A stretch of 64,000 nucleotides of DNA from an uncultured Marinobacter sp. (GTDB taxonomy: Bacteria; Pseudomonadota; Gammaproteobacteria; Pseudomonadales; Oleiphilaceae), in assembly GCF_913055835.1 (NCBI RefSeq), contig NZ_CAJXKQ010000009.1, forward strand, positions 53,793-117,792. Reading direction: 5' to 3'. The translations under genes were made by a program, and so were the position numbers. Of this stretch, positions 45,390 to 55,762 are shown piece by piece (positions within the stretch are counted from its first letter, which is position 1; every line of letters begins with the position of its first letter). The notes under the pieces were generated by a model, which saw only the letters and a list, made by a program, of their open reading frames with translations, had not been told where the DNA came from and made no database searches.

Positions 45390-46568
45390 ATGCGTGATGT
45401 CGTAATTGTTGCCGCCCGCCGTACTGCTATCGGAACCTTTGGCGGAGGTCTCTCCAGCCTGAGCGCAGACCAGCTGGGAACTGCCGTTATCAAGGCACTG
45501 CTCGAAGAAACCGGCGTCGCCGGCGACCAGATCAACGAAGTGGTGCTCGGCCAGGTGCTTACCGCCGGTTGCGGCCAGAACCCGGCTCGCCAGTCTGCCA
45601 TCAACGCCGGCATTCCTGCCTCTGTACCCGCAATGACCATCAACAAGGTCTGCGGTTCCGGCCTGAAAGCCGTGCACATGGCGGTGCAGGCGATTCGCTG
45701 CGGCGACGCCGAACTGATGATTGCCGGTGGCCAGGAAAGCATGAGCCAGGCGCCCCATGTACTGCCCAACAGCCGTAACGGCCAGCGCATGGGCAACTGG
45801 TCCATGGTAGATACCATGATCAAGGACGGCCTTTGGGATGCCTTCAACGATTACCACATGGGCATTACCGCCGAGAATATCGTCGAGAAGTACGGCATCA
45901 GCCGTGAAGAGCAGGACGAGTTTGCTGCGGCGTCCCAGCAGAAAGCCGCCGCCGCTCGCGAAGCCGGCTATTTTGATGGCCAGATTGTTCCGGTTTCCAT
46001 CCCCCAGCGTAAGGGCGACCCGATTGTCGTGGACCGCGACGAAGGACCTCGCGATGGCGTCACGGCCGAAGGGCTGGGCAACCTGCGCGCGGCCTTCAAG
46101 AAGGACGGCACAGTCACCGCCGGCAACGCCTCCTCCTTGAACGATGGCGCCGCTGCTGTGATGGTGTGCAGTGCCGAAAAGGCCAGGGAACTGGGACTGA
46201 CCCCGATCGCCACCATCAAGGCGCACGCCAACGCCGGCGTGGACCCCACCATCATGGGCACCGGCCCGATTCCCGCCAGCCAGCGCTGCCTAAAGCTTGC
46301 CGGCTGGAGCACGGATGAACTGGACCTGGTGGAAGCCAATGAAGCCTTCGCTGCCCAGGCCATTTCCGTGAATCGCGACATGGGCTGGGACACCAGTAAG
46401 GTAAACGTAAACGGTGGCGCCATTGCCCTGGGCCACCCTATCGGCGCATCCGGCTGCCGCATCCTGGTCTCCCTGCTGCATGAGATGGTTCGCCGTGACG
46501 TGCACAAAGGTCTGGCCACGCTGTGCATCGGAGGCGGCATGGGCGTTGCCCTGGCCGTCGAGCGCTAA
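45390..46568 (+). CDS. atoB: Acetyl-CoA acetyltransferase (thiolase)
   Basis: A 392-residue thiolase. Catalytic Cys88 ([13 protein letters not shown]), His near 349 ([12 protein letters not shown]) and a second Cys near 379 (LCIGGGMG) are in place. The length is typical of biosynthetic or short-chain acetyl-CoA acetyltransferases. The ATG at 45390 gives the normal N-terminus [15 protein letters not shown]. trmL starts six bases after its stop. Confidence 0.93.
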   Translation: MRDVVIVAARRTAIGTFGGGLSSLSADQLGTAVIKALLEETGVAGDQINEVVLGQVLTAGCGQNPARQSAINAGIPASVPAMTINKVCGSGLKAVHMAVQAIRCGDAELMIAGGQESMSQAPHVLPNSRNGQRMGNWSMVDTMIKDGLWDAFNDYHMGITAENIVEKYGISREEQDEFAAASQQKAAAAREAGYFDGQIVPVSIPQRKGDPIVVDRDEGPRDGVTAEGLGNLRAAFKKDGTVTAGNASSLNDGAAAVMVCSAEKARELGLTPIATIKAHANAGVDPTIMGTGPIPASQRCLKLAGWSTDELDLVEANEAFAAQAISVNRDMGWDTSKVNVNGGAIALGHPIGASGCRILVSLLHEMVRRDVHKGLATLCIGGGMGVALAVER

Positions 46569-46574
46569 GCGTTC

Positions 46575-47039
46575 ATGCTTCACGTTGTGCTGTACGAGCC
46601 GGAGATACCGCCGAATACCGGCAATATCATCCGGCTGTGCGCCAACACCGGCTGCCAGCTGCATCTTATTGAACCACTGGGTTTTAACCTGGAAGACAAA
46701 CAGATGCGGCGGGCCGGGCTGGATTACAGCGAGTATGCCACGGTCAAGATCCACAGGAACTACCAGGACTTCCTGGCCAGCGAGCAGCCCGGACGCCTGT
46801 TCGGGCTGACCACCAAAGGCAGCACCCACTATCATGAAGTGCGCTACCAGGATGGCGACTACCTGATGTTCGGCCCGGAAACCCGCGGCCTTCCCGCTGA
46901 TGTCCGCGAGGGTTTGTTGCCCGAGCACCGCCTGCGGGTTCCGATGCAACCGGAAAGCCGCAGCCTGAATCTCTCCAACACCGCAGCCCTGGTGGTTTAC
47001 GAGGCCTGGCGGCAGCTGGGATTCTACGGAGCGACATAA
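46575..47039 (+). CDS. trmL: tRNA (cytidine/uridine-34-2'-O)-methyltransferase TrmL
   Basis: A 154-residue SPOUT methyltransferase that modifies the wobble base of tRNA-Leu. [20 protein letters not shown] at the N-terminus, [11 protein letters not shown] and the C-terminal knot [18 protein letters not shown] segment (here [14 protein letters not shown]) are typical. It may be cotranscribed with the thiolase gene; a terminator follows. Confidence 0.95.
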   Translation: MLHVVLYEPEIPPNTGNIIRLCANTGCQLHLIEPLGFNLEDKQMRRAGLDYSEYATVKIHRNYQDFLASEQPGRLFGLTTKGSTHYHEVRYQDGDYLMFGPETRGLPADVREGLLPEHRLRVPMQPESRSLNLSNTAALVVYEAWRQLGFYGAT

Positions 47040-47041
47040 AA

Positions 47042-47063
47042 AAACCGGCCGGAGCCGGTTTCT
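47042..47063. terminator. Bidirectional terminator between trmL and secB
   Basis: AAACCGGC (47042-47049), a 4-base loop, GCCGGTTT (47054-47061), with an A-run before and T-rich sequence after, between convergent genes. Confidence 0.8.
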
Positions 47064-47088
47064 TTATTACTTCTTCACTTACCGCAGA

Positions 47089-47592
47089 TCAGTGAGTCTG
47101 CTGCTCTTCGTTTGCCTCACCCGCAGCTTCTTCCTGCTTGCGCTTGAGCGCCTGGGCATAGATGGCATCGAAGTTCACCGGCGCCAGCATCAGGGCCGGG
47201 AAGCTGCCCTTGTTCACAATGCCGTCGATCGCTTCGCGAGCGTAAGGGAACAGGATAGTCGGGCAGTAGGCGCCCAGCATCTGGCCCAGCTGCTGACCTT
47301 CGATGCCCTGAACCAGGAACACACCGCCCTGCTGGATCTCGACGATATAAGCCACTTTCTCACCGACTTTCGCGGTAACGGTCAGGGAAAGCACAACCTC
47401 ATACTGGTTGTCGCTGACCTTATTGTGGGAGGTATTCAGATCCAGGTTAACCTGCGGCTTCCACTGCTCCTGAAACACGGTGGGAGAGTTGGGCGATTCA
47501 AAAGACAGGTCCTTCACATAAATACGCTGAAGGGCAAACTGGGGTTGGTTCTGGTTGTCACTGCCTGCTGCGGCTTGCTGATTCTCAGCCAT
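47089..47592 (-). CDS. secB: Protein-export chaperone SecB
   Basis: A 167-residue tetrameric chaperone that keeps preproteins unfolded for SecA. FALQRIYVKDLSFESPN, the characteristic VAYIVEIQQGGVF and APVNFDAIYAQ are present. The start at 47592 follows AAGGA. It is transcribed after the rhodanese-like gene, as in the secB neighbourhood of enterobacteria, though grxC and gpsA are absent here. Confidence 0.96.
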   Translation of the reverse strand: MAENQQAAAGSDNQNQPQFALQRIYVKDLSFESPNSPTVFQEQWKPQVNLDLNTSHNKVSDNQYEVVLSLTVTAKVGEKVAYIVEIQQGGVFLVQGIEGQQLGQMLGAYCPTILFPYAREAIDGIVNKGSFPALMLAPVNFDAIYAQALKRKQEEAAGEANEEQQTH

Positions 47593-47736
47593 TTTCAGTC
47601 CTTTCGTTCTCAATCGTGGGCTCAGGGCCCGTTGTTATGGGATGCTCTAGAGCTTGCTGCCGGGACATTCTACGTTCAGGCCGGGCCGGCTAATGTGAAA
47701 CAGTGCGGCAGAATGCTCTTCAGATCAAGGGCCGAC

Positions 47737-48153
47737 CTATTTCTTAACCAGCGGAAGGTTGCTTGCCTTCCAGTCCGCAACACCGCCATTCAGACGAACA
47801 ACATTGCTGAAGCCTTCCGCATTCAGCTGCTTGACCGCCATGGCGGAATGCTGGCCCATCTTGTCGGCAACGATGATCTGCTTGTCCTTGAACTTGCTCA
47901 GCTCGCCAACGCGGCTCTTGAGACTGTTCAGGGGAATGTTGATTGAGCCGGTGATGCGGCCCTCACCAAACTCCTTGCGGTCCCGGATGTCGACTACAAC
48001 GGCTTCATCCTTGTTAATCAGATTAACCGCGCCCTGGGCCGAAATCTTGGCACCGCCACGACGGGACTCCAGAATAAGGATGGCGACCAGAAATGCCACG
48101 AACAGCGACACAAGAATGTAGTGGTTAACGACAAATTCAAACAACCGGTCCAT
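47737..48153 (-). CDS. yibN: YibN-like membrane-anchored rhodanese-fold protein lacking the catalytic Cys
   Basis: A 138-residue protein: an N-terminal membrane helix (about 10-28) and a cytoplasmic rhodanese domain (VVVDIRDRKEFGEGRI; INIPLNSL). The active-site loop reads VADKMGQHSAMA, where a Cys would be expected before the loop, so sulfurtransferase activity is unlikely. It precedes secB on the minus strand and diverges from gpmI, matching the E. coli yibN-gpmI order. Confidence 0.85.
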   Translation of the reverse strand: MDRLFEFVVNHYILVSLFVAFLVAILILESRRGGAKISAQGAVNLINKDEAVVVDIRDRKEFGEGRITGSINIPLNSLKSRVGELSKFKDKQIIVADKMGQHSAMAVKQLNAEGFSNVVRLNGGVADWKASNLPLVKK

Positions 48154-48262
48154 GAATTTACCCTGATAATGAGTTTGGCCGGATTATACACAGCCTGCCC
48201 CCCGGACAGAAGGTGACGAAACTGGCCAGTAAATGCGAAAATAGATAAACTCAATTTTCGTT

Positions 48263-48278
48263 TTAGTAAATTTACTAA
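48263..48278. promoter_or_regulatory. 16-bp perfect palindrome in the yibN-gpmI divergent region
   Basis: TTAGTAAA/TTTACTAA ends 22 bp before the gpmI start. A second inverted repeat, CGAAAAT (48236-48242) and ATTTTCG (48254-48260), lies next to it. Their position suits a repressor or activator of gpmI; no known consensus is recognised. Confidence 0.45.
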
Positions 48279-48300
48279 CATTTTACTTCCGGACTGAATG

Positions 48301-49848
48301 ATGACTGCAATGCGCAAGCCGACTGCACTGATTATCCTGGACGGCTGGGGCCACCGCGACCCGGCTGAAGACAACGCCATCAGCAACGCCAGCACCCCGT
48401 TCTGGGACAAACTCTGGCAGAACCAGCCCAAGACCCTGATCAATACTTCGGGCATGTTTGTGGGGCTGCCGCAGGGGCAAATGGGTAACTCGGAAGTTGG
48501 CCACATGAACCTGGGCGCAGGGCGCGTGGTCTATCAAAGCCTGACTCGTATCGACAAGGATCTCGAAGACGGTACTTTCCAGAAGAACGAGGTACTGTGC
48601 TCCGCAATCGACAAAGCCGTCCAGAGCGGCCGCGCCGTTCACCTCATGGGTCTGATGTCTCCCGGTGGTGTTCACAGCCACGAGGACCACATTATTGCTG
48701 CCGCTGAACTGGCTGCCGCCCGCGGGGCGAAGGAAGTTTACATTCATGCCTTCCTTGATGGCCGCGACATGCCACCCCGCAGCGCCAAACCGTCGCTGGA
48801 AAAAGCGGCGGCCAGGCTCAAGAGCCTGGGTGTCGGCCGGGTTGCGTCGATTGTGGGCCGTTACTATGCCATGGATCGGGACAACCGCTGGGACCGCGTG
48901 GAATCCGCTTACAACCTGATGACCCAGGGCACCGCAGAGTTCACCGCGGCCGATCCGGTATCCGGGTTGGAACAGGCCTACGAGCGGGGGGAAAACGACG
49001 AGTTCGTAACACCAACGCGCATCCATGCACCGGGCGAGCCCGAGGGCACCATCAACGATGGCGATACAGTTCTGTTCATGAATTTCCGAGCCGACCGTGC
49101 CCGGGAAATGACCCGCACCTTTGTTGAAAAGGATTTCGATGGCTTCGAGCGCAAGAAGCACCCGGAACTGGCCGATTTCGTCATGCTGACCGAGTACGCG
49201 GCCGACATCAAAACCTCCTGCGCCTACCCGCCGGAGCAGCTTACCAATGGCCTTGGCGAATATATGGCGAAGCAGGGCAAAACCCAGCTGCGCATTGCCG
49301 AGACCGAGAAATACGCCCACGTAACCTTCTTCTTCAATGGTGGCCTGGAAACGCCGTTCGAAGGCGAAGACCGTATCCTGGTGCCCTCTCCCAAAGTTGC
49401 CACCTACGACCTGCAGCCTGAAATGAGCGCGCCAGAAGTCACAGACAAGCTGGTAGAAGCTATCAAGAGCGGCAAATACGATCTGGTAGTCTGCAACTAC
49501 GCCAACGGTGACATGGTTGGCCACACCGGCAAGCTCGATGCGGCCATCAAGGCAGCCCAATGCCTGGACGAGTGCGTGAAGCGCGTTGTTGAGGCCCTGG
49601 ATGAAGTTGGCGGCGAGGCCCTGATCACCGCCGACCATGGCAACTGCGAACAGATGACCGATCCGAACTCCGGCCAGGTTCATACCGCCCACACCATCGG
49701 CCCGGTGCCACTGGTATACACCGGTCACCGCAAGGTTGTGCTCAGGAACGACGGCAGTCTGAGCGACGTTGCGCCCTCGCTGCTCACCCTGATGGGACTG
49801 GAGAAACCGAAAGAAATGACCGGGCACAGCCTGGTTGAAATCGGTTGA
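48301..49848 (+). CDS. gpmI: 2,3-bisphosphoglycerate-independent phosphoglycerate mutase
   Basis: A 515-residue Mn-dependent enzyme interconverting 3- and 2-phosphoglycerate. [10 protein letters not shown] supplies the first metal Asp and [14 protein letters not shown] the phosphoserine (about Ser64); [10 protein letters not shown] and [14 protein letters not shown] carry further metal ligands. ATG codons at 48298 and 48301 are adjacent; the second has better spacing to the weak GGA site. The stop overlaps the TTG start of envC. Confidence 0.96.
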   Translation: MTAMRKPTALIILDGWGHRDPAEDNAISNASTPFWDKLWQNQPKTLINTSGMFVGLPQGQMGNSEVGHMNLGAGRVVYQSLTRIDKDLEDGTFQKNEVLCSAIDKAVQSGRAVHLMGLMSPGGVHSHEDHIIAAAELAAARGAKEVYIHAFLDGRDMPPRSAKPSLEKAAARLKSLGVGRVASIVGRYYAMDRDNRWDRVESAYNLMTQGTAEFTAADPVSGLEQAYERGENDEFVTPTRIHAPGEPEGTINDGDTVLFMNFRADRAREMTRTFVEKDFDGFERKKHPELADFVMLTEYAADIKTSCAYPPEQLTNGLGEYMAKQGKTQLRIAETEKYAHVTFFFNGGLETPFEGEDRILVPSPKVATYDLQPEMSAPEVTDKLVEAIKSGKYDLVVCNYANGDMVGHTGKLDAAIKAAQCLDECVKRVVEALDEVGGEALITADHGNCEQMTDPNSGQVHTAHTIGPVPLVYTGHRKVVLRNDGSLSDVAPSLLTLMGLEKPKEMTGHSLVEIG

Positions 49849-51002
49849 TCCTGGTACGGAAACAACCTTTGCGACTTACCGCAATTCTGGCGCTCATCCT
49901 TTCTCTGGGTGCAGCGCCGGCACTCGCCCAGCAGGATGTCACACCAGCGCAGATCGAGGAACTCAAGGAGCGCATTGAGGATATCGATGATTGGCTGGAA
50001 GATGCCGAAGAAGACCGCTCCTCCCTGGAGCGGCAGCTTGCCGCGACCGAAAAGAACATCAGCCGCCTGACCCGCGAGCGTCGCTCCCTGCGACAGCAGG
50101 CAGAACAGCAGCAGCAAAGACTCCGGGAACTGGAGAACGAGGCGCAGGAACTGACCCGCACACTAGACCGCCAGCGGGACAGCCTCAAGAAGCAGATCCG
50201 CGCAGCCTGGATGGAAGGGGATGCGCCGGCAGTGAAGGTTCTTCTCAATGAAATTGATCCGGACAAGATTGCCCGGACCATGACCTACTACGAATACCTC
50301 AGTAAGGACACGGTTACTCGGCTGGAGGCGTTCCGGAAAAGCTTGCAGGAACTCAGAAGCACTCAGGCTAAAGTGCAGTCAACCCGTGTTGAGCTGGCAA
50401 GGACGGAAGAGAACGTCGCCAAGCGCCAGCAGGAGCTGACCGAATCCAGACAGGAACGCCAGCAGACCCTGGCAGCGCTCAATGCCGATATCCAGAACCG
50501 CCGCAGCGAACGGGAAGAGCTGGAATCGGATCGCAAGCGGCTGGAAAATCTGCTTGAGGAAGTGCAACAGGCCATTAATAACATACCCTCACCCAATGAG
50601 TCCCAGCCCTTCGCTTCATTGCGCAACAAGCTGCCCTGGCCGGCAGAGGGCCGGGTATTGAGCCGGTACGGTGAGCGTTATGCCGACGGCAAACTCCGGC
50701 GTAATGGCCTGCTTATCGCTACCGGGGAGGAAGCGGAGATCCGCGCCATACATTATGGCCGGGTCGTGTTTGCTAACTGGCTGAGGGGATTTGGCCTGAT
50801 CACCATCATTAATCACGGTGACGGCTACATGACACTGTACGGCCACAGCAGCAGCCTGTTCACCAGCCCCGGGGACTGGGTGGCTGCCGGCGAGCCCATC
50901 GCCCAGGCTGGCCGTACCGGTGGCACCGATTCCCCGGCCCTGTATTTTGAAGTCCGGCACAATGGCAAGCCCGACAACCCCGGCCGGTGGCTGGCAAACT
51001 GA
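49845..51002 (+). CDS. envC: Murein hydrolase activator EnvC
   Basis: A 385-residue periplasmic protein. After the signal ([18 protein letters not shown]) come long coiled coils (about residues 35-255) and a C-terminal LytM domain. The LytM zinc ligands are degenerate (RNGLLIAT and YFEVRH in place of HxGxD and HxH), as in EnvC, which activates amidases at the septum instead of cutting murein. The start is TTG 49845 overlapping the gpmI stop; a later start is possible. Confidence 0.9.
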   Translation: MILVRKQPLRLTAILALILSLGAAPALAQQDVTPAQIEELKERIEDIDDWLEDAEEDRSSLERQLAATEKNISRLTRERRSLRQQAEQQQQRLRELENEAQELTRTLDRQRDSLKKQIRAAWMEGDAPAVKVLLNEIDPDKIARTMTYYEYLSKDTVTRLEAFRKSLQELRSTQAKVQSTRVELARTEENVAKRQQELTESRQERQQTLAALNADIQNRRSEREELESDRKRLENLLEEVQQAINNIPSPNESQPFASLRNKLPWPAEGRVLSRYGERYADGKLRRNGLLIATGEEAEIRAIHYGRVVFANWLRGFGLITIINHGDGYMTLYGHSSSLFTSPGDWVAAGEPIAQAGRTGGTDSPALYFEVRHNGKPDNPGRWLAN

Positions 51003-51099
51003 GAAGCCCCTGGAGGGCTGACAAACGCCGCGGGTAACGCCATACTGTCCGGAATCAGGGAATCCAGTCCAACTATCGGAATAAAAACGGGATATGTGA

Positions 51100-52506
51100 A
51101 TGAAACGGGTCAGAAGTACACTCCACGCCTTTCCATTGCGCAGCATTGCGCTCGCCACCTGTTTCGCAACCGCTTCCGGACTGGCCTGGGCCCAGGATGA
51201 AGACGCCGCCACCGAACAGCTGCTGGAAGGCATCCAGAACGGCGAAAGGGTAGAAATCAGCCTGCCGGATCCCGAGAAACAACTGCCGCTGGAAGACCTC
51301 CGCAAGTTCACCGAGGTATTCAGCCGCATAAAGGATGCCTACGTAGAGGAAGTGAGCGATCGCAAGCTCCTCGAAAGCGCTATCAAGGGCATGCTGTCAG
51401 ACCTTGACCCACACTCCACCTACCTGGCACCGAAAGACTACGAAGAGCTGGAAGAAAGCACCTCCGGCGAGTTCGGCGGCCTGGGCATTGAAGTGGGCAT
51501 GGAAAACGGCTTCGTGAAAGTGATTGCGCCCATCGACGACACGCCGGCACAGAAGGCGGGCGTACGGGCCGGCGACCTGATCATCAAACTTGATGAAAAG
51601 CCGGTCAAAGGCATGAGCCTGGAGGAAGCCGTTCAGCTTATGCGGGGTAAACCCGGCTCGATCCTGACACTCACTATCATGCGTGAGGGCGAAAGCGCAC
51701 CCATCGAAATCGAAGTGGAGCGCGACATCATCAAGGTGACCAGCGTGAAATCCCGCATGCTGGAGAATGGCTACGGCTATGTCCGCATTACCCAGTTCCA
51801 GGCCGATACGGGCTCACAGTTCAAGGATGCCCTCAACGGGCTGGAAGACGAACTTGGCCGGGACCTTGACGGGCTCATCATCGACCTGCGAAACAACCCG
51901 GGCGGTGTGCTGCAAGCCGCTGTAGAGTCTGCCGATGCCCTGCTTGATGAAGGACTGATCGTCTACACCGAAGGCCGCATCCAGAGCTCCCGCCTGCGCT
52001 TCAGCGCACGGGCTGGTGACATCATGGAAGGCACGCCCATTGTGGTTCTGATCAATGGCGGATCTGCCTCCGCCTCGGAAATCCTCGCCGGTGCCCTCCA
52101 GGACCATGAAAGGGCCGTGGTGATGGGTACTAAATCCTTCGGCAAGGGCAGCGTTCAGACAGTGATTCCGCTGGATGAGACCCATGCCATCAAGATGACC
52201 ACCGCGCGCTATTACACGCCCGATGGACGCTCCATCCAGGCAACCGGTATCAAACCGGACATCGAAGTACGCCCGGCGGAGCTGAAGGAACTCGACAGCA
52301 AGCCCTTCTTTACCGAAGCAGACCTGAGCGGGCATCTTGAAGGCCAGAATGAGGGCGAACAGCAAAACGAGGAAAACAGCGCAGAGGGCCAATCCGGCTC
52401 CATGGCGGACCGGGATTATCAGTTGCGCTCGGCACTGAACCTGCTTAAAGGCATCCGGATTCTGAACCCCAACAAAAAGGACAAGGCAGAAGGAAACGAT
52501 CAGTGA
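51100..52506 (+). CDS. ctp: Carboxy-terminal processing protease (S41 family)
   Basis: A 468-residue periplasmic serine protease. Signal (about 1-31), PDZ domain (about 125-205; GLGIEVGMENGFVKV, AGVRAGDLI) and protease core with Ser324 (GGSASASEI) and Lys349 (TKSFGKGSVQ), 25 residues apart as in Prc. The C-terminal tail is Gln/Glu-rich. It overlaps the next gene by four bases (GTGA), and envC lies just upstream. Confidence 0.95.
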   Translation: MKRVRSTLHAFPLRSIALATCFATASGLAWAQDEDAATEQLLEGIQNGERVEISLPDPEKQLPLEDLRKFTEVFSRIKDAYVEEVSDRKLLESAIKGMLSDLDPHSTYLAPKDYEELEESTSGEFGGLGIEVGMENGFVKVIAPIDDTPAQKAGVRAGDLIIKLDEKPVKGMSLEEAVQLMRGKPGSILTLTIMREGESAPIEIEVERDIIKVTSVKSRMLENGYGYVRITQFQADTGSQFKDALNGLEDELGRDLDGLIIDLRNNPGGVLQAAVESADALLDEGLIVYTEGRIQSSRLRFSARAGDIMEGTPIVVLINGGSASASEILAGALQDHERAVVMGTKSFGKGSVQTVIPLDETHAIKMTTARYYTPDGRSIQATGIKPDIEVRPAELKELDSKPFFTEADLSGHLEGQNEGEQQNEENSAEGQSGSMADRDYQLRSALNLLKGIRILNPNKKDKAEGNDQ

Positions 52507-53318
52507 GAGTGGCGAGTACTCTGCTGGCCCTGGCATTCTGCATTGCCGCCGGCGCAGTGTCGGCGGAACGGGCCAGAACAGCTCTGCCCCCGACCATTGC
52601 CATCATTATCGATGACATGGGCCACAGCCTCGCTGAAGGCGAGCGACTGGCCAACATGGATCAGCCGCTCACCCTGGCATTCCTGCCCTATCGCCGGCAT
52701 ACCGACAGTCTTGCCCGCCTTGCCCACAAGCAGCACAAGGAGATCATGCTGCATGCCCCCATGGCCAATACCCGCAATTATGGTCTCGGCCCGGGTGGTC
52801 TGACGCCAGACATGGACGAACAGAGTGTGACAACGACTCTGCGCAGGGCGCTGCAGTCCATTCCACACGTCCAGGGCGTTAACAACCACATGGGCAGCCT
52901 GCTGACCCAGCAACTGCAGCCCATGGACTGGGTGATGAAGGAGCTGTTCCGCTACCCGGTTTACTTTATCGACAGCCGCACCATCGCCTCATCTGTTGCT
53001 GGTGACGTCGCAGCCGCCTACCGGATTCCAACCATGACCCGGGACGTGTTTCTCGACCATGAGCAAACCGAGGAATTTGTGGACCGCCAGTTCAAACTGC
53101 TGATCAAGCGCGCCCGGGAAAACGGCAGCGCCATCGGCATTGGCCATCCTCACAAGGTCACTGTGGATTACCTGGAAAAGCACCTGCCAAAACTCGATGA
53201 GCAAGGCATCGCAATTGCCACCGTCAGTGGCCTCTGGGCCATGCGCAACGGCAATCGGGAAATGTTTGCGGAAGGAGAAAAGCAGGCCATTCGACCTGCT
53301 TTTGCGCAGAAAAAGTAA
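52503..53318 (+). CDS. yibQ: Divergent polysaccharide deacetylase family protein (YibQ)
   Basis: A 271-residue secreted protein, signal about residues 1-21 (LLALAFCIAAGAVSA). The deacetylase-fold motifs are TIAIIIDDMGHS (metal Asp), HAPMANTR and VNNHMGS, and GSAIGIGHPHKVT. E. coli has the same order gpmI-envC-yibQ, here with ctp inserted. The GTG start overlaps the ctp stop. The substrate is unknown. Confidence 0.88.
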   Translation: MRVASTLLALAFCIAAGAVSAERARTALPPTIAIIIDDMGHSLAEGERLANMDQPLTLAFLPYRRHTDSLARLAHKQHKEIMLHAPMANTRNYGLGPGGLTPDMDEQSVTTTLRRALQSIPHVQGVNNHMGSLLTQQLQPMDWVMKELFRYPVYFIDSRTIASSVAGDVAAAYRIPTMTRDVFLDHEQTEEFVDRQFKLLIKRARENGSAIGIGHPHKVTVDYLEKHLPKLDEQGIAIATVSGLWAMRNGNREMFAEGEKQAIRPAFAQKK

Positions 53319-53500
53319 CCTGCACTGTCGGATTACGGCTTTGCCTAATCCGACCTACGAGTGGATTGCATTTGCCTAATCCGACCTACGAGTGGATTGC
53401 ATGGGAGGTAACAGGCGGATTACGGCTGCGCCTAATCCGACCTACGATAGAAACACCCGCGGATAACAGTAGGTCGGATTAGACGAAGTCGTAATCCGAC
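53316..53500. repeat. REP-like palindrome cluster between yibQ and hisF
   Basis: Four units related to GTCGGATTA...TAATCCGAC occur in 185 bp: 53327-53354, a partial unit in a 31-bp tandem duplication (53340-53370 repeated at 53371-53401), 53416-53439 and 53469-53500. The first three read TAGGTCGGATTAG on the minus strand and the last on the plus strand, a BIME-like mixed cluster. Located between convergent genes, it may terminate transcription or protect 3' ends. Confidence 0.85.
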
Positions 53501-53512
53501 AAACCACTCACC

Positions 53513-54286
53513 CTAATCACGAACCTCTATGCCCTGGGCCTTCATAAAGGACTTCGCCTCAGGAATGGTGTGCTGCCCGAAGTGAAAGATAGAGGCCGCC
53601 AGCACAGCGTCCGCGCCGCCCTGGGTAACGCCATCGGCCAGGTGCTGCAGCTCTCCGACACCGCCGGAGGCAATCACCGGCACAATCACCGCATCGCTGA
53701 TAGCTTTGGTCAGCCCCAGATCAAAGCCGATCTTGGTACCGTCCCGGTCCATACTGGTCAGCAGTAGCTCACCAGCACCCATCTCCACCATCTTGCGCGC
53801 CCATTCAACGGCGTCCAGCCCCGTGGGTTTGCGGCCACCGTGGGTAAAGATTTCCCATCGGGGTTCCTCGCCCTCTTTACTGACTCGCTTGGCATCAATG
53901 GCCACCACAATACACTGGCTGCCAAAGCGCTCCGCCGCTTCCCGAACAAACTCGGGGTTGAACACGGCTGCGGTGTTGATCGAAACCTTGTCGGCACCGG
54001 CATTCAGCAGTTTGCGTATATCATCCACAGTGCGCACGCCACCGCCCACTGTCAGCGGAATGAAGACTTCAGCCGCCATTCGTTCAACGGTCTCGTAGGT
54101 GGTGTCACGGCTCTCATGGCTGGCCGTGATGTCGAGGAAGGTGATTTCGTCGGCACCCTGCTCGTTGTATCGGCGGGCCACTTCCACCGGGTCGCCGGCA
54201 TCGCGGATATCGACGAAATTGACGCCCTTCACCACGCGGCCTTTGTCGACATCAAGACAGGGAATGATGCGTTTTGCCAGAGCCAT
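53513..54286 (-). CDS. hisF: Imidazole glycerol phosphate synthase cyclase subunit HisF
   Basis: A 257-residue TIM barrel that uses ammonia from HisH to close the imidazole ring. Catalytic Asp12 ([15 protein letters not shown]) and the second Asp in [10 protein letters not shown] are present, with the phosphate loops DGTKIGFDL and SGGVG. It is the last gene of the hisB-hisH-hisA-hisF unit, 9 bp after hisA. Confidence 0.97.
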   Translation of the reverse strand: MALAKRIIPCLDVDKGRVVKGVNFVDIRDAGDPVEVARRYNEQGADEITFLDITASHESRDTTYETVERMAAEVFIPLTVGGGVRTVDDIRKLLNAGADKVSINTAAVFNPEFVREAAERFGSQCIVVAIDAKRVSKEGEEPRWEIFTHGGRKPTGLDAVEWARKMVEMGAGELLLTSMDRDGTKIGFDLGLTKAISDAVIVPVIASGGVGELQHLADGVTQGGADAVLAASIFHFGQHTIPEAKSFMKAQGIEVRD

Positions 54287-54295
54287 AAGTATTCC

Positions 54296-55033
54296 TTACC
54301 CCTTCAGGCTATCGCAGAAAGCCTGGGCTTCCGCTACATCCAGGGTGCCTTCATAGATAGCACGGCCCGTGATGGCACCAAGGATGCCCTTATCCGCCAC
54401 GGTAGCCAGGCGTTTCAGATCATCCATATTGGTCACGCCACCAGAGGCGATAACCGGAATGCCACCCTCTTCGGCCAGCGCCGCCGTAGCCTCCACATTG
54501 ACGCCCTGCATCATGCCGTCTCGGCTGATATCGGTGTAAACAATGGCATCCACGCCGTCGTTGGCAAAGCGCTTGGCGAGATCGGTGGCCATCACCTCCG
54601 AGACTTCGGCCCAGCCATCTGTCGCCACGCGGCCGTCTTTGGCGTCCAGGCCAACAATGATGTGGCCCGGGAATTTCTTGCACATCTCGGTCACAAATTC
54701 CGGCTCTTTCACGGCCTTGGTGCCGATGATGACCCACTGCACGCCGGCCTTCAGGTAGGCCTCGATGGTTTCCGCCGAGCGGATACCACCGCCGATCTGG
54801 ATCGGCAGCTCCGGGTATTTGCGGGCAATGGCCTGGACAATCTCACCGTTGACCGGCTCGCCAGCAAACGCTCCATTCAGGTCAACCAGGTGCAGGCGGC
54901 GGGCGCCGGCTTCCACCCAGCGGGTGGCCATATCGACAGGGTCGTCACCAAACACCGTGGAGTCGTCCATGCGGCCCTGGCGAAGGCGTACGCATTTGCC
55001 GTCTTTGAGATCAATGGCAGGGATAATCAGCAT
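54296..55033 (-). CDS. hisA: ProFAR isomerase HisA
   Basis: A 245-residue TIM barrel performing the Amadori rearrangement before HisHF. The N-terminal [15 protein letters not shown] contains the catalytic Asp, and the second is in [12 protein letters not shown]. It lies between hisH and hisF. Confidence 0.97.
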   Translation of the reverse strand: MLIIPAIDLKDGKCVRLRQGRMDDSTVFGDDPVDMATRWVEAGARRLHLVDLNGAFAGEPVNGEIVQAIARKYPELPIQIGGGIRSAETIEAYLKAGVQWVIIGTKAVKEPEFVTEMCKKFPGHIIVGLDAKDGRVATDGWAEVSEVMATDLAKRFANDGVDAIVYTDISRDGMMQGVNVEATAALAEEGGIPVIASGGVTNMDDLKRLATVADKGILGAITGRAIYEGTLDVAEAQAFCDSLKG

Positions 55034-55092
55034 AGTATTTCTTTCCTATCGGAAAATAGAGCAACCAGGAGGGCTACTGCGTACCGGTCTGC

Positions 55093-55731
55093 TTACTTTC
55101 CAGTCCAGTTTGTAAAATTCTTGAGCAACTGCAAACCAGCCCGGGCACTCTTCTCCGGGTGGAATTGCACCGCAAAAATATTGTCTCTTGCCACCGCTGC
55201 CGCCAGGTCCACGCCGTAGTGCGCGCGACCGGCCATCTCAGCATTGCCTTTCGCTTCAGCGTAATAACTGTGCACAAAATAGAAGCGGTCGCCGTCCGGG
55301 ATGTTGTGCCAGAGCGGATGATCAATAGTCTGGTAGACCTCATTCCAGCCCATGTGGGGTACTTTCAGACGCTCACCGTTTTCCACCAGGTTTTCGCCGA
55401 AAAAACGCACTTCTGCCGGGAACAGGTTGATGCAGTCAACACCACCATTTTCCTCACTGCGGGACATAAGGGCCTGCATGCCCACACAAATGCCCAGGAA
55501 CGGTCGATCCCGGGACACCTCCCGTACCAGCGTATCCACTTCCAGCCGACGGATCTCGTGCATGCAGTCGCGGATAGCGCCCACACCGGGAAGGATAACG
55601 TGGTCGGCTTCACGGATCTGGCTGGCGTTATCGGTGACCAGTACCCGGACATCGGGGGCCACATGCTCCACTGCTTTGCGAGCAGAATGCAGGTTCCCCA
55701 TACCGTAGTCGATGATGGCGACGGTCTTCAT
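55093..55731 (-). CDS. hisH: Imidazole glycerol phosphate synthase glutaminase subunit HisH
   Basis: A 212-residue class I glutamine amidotransferase. Nucleophile Cys82 ([10 protein letters not shown]) and the His-Glu pair in VQFHPEKS complete the triad. The start at 55731 ([16 protein letters not shown]) is the family start; a longer upstream frame to 55863 overlaps hisB and is rejected. Confidence 0.97.
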   Translation of the reverse strand: MKTVAIIDYGMGNLHSARKAVEHVAPDVRVLVTDNASQIREADHVILPGVGAIRDCMHEIRRLEVDTLVREVSRDRPFLGICVGMQALMSRSEENGGVDCINLFPAEVRFFGENLVENGERLKVPHMGWNEVYQTIDHPLWHNIPDGDRFYFVHSYYAEAKGNAEMAGRAHYGVDLAAAVARDNIFAVQFHPEKSARAGLQLLKNFTNWTGK

Positions 55732-55762
55732 AGTTAAATGCGGTGTCCTGTTTCGTGAAGGC

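Noticed and set aside
48283..49827. 514-codon minus-strand open frame across gpmI
   Set aside because: Antisense to an intact gpmI with all catalytic motifs; low-complexity translation.
53340..53401. Tandem 31-bp repeat considered as a CRISPR fragment
   Set aside because: Only two units without spacers, each containing a REP palindrome arm, and no cas genes nearby.
53840..55219. 459-codon plus-strand open frame across hisF and hisA
   Set aside because: It is fully antisense to two intact, conserved his genes and its translation has no recognisable domains; GC-rich codon bias creates such frames.
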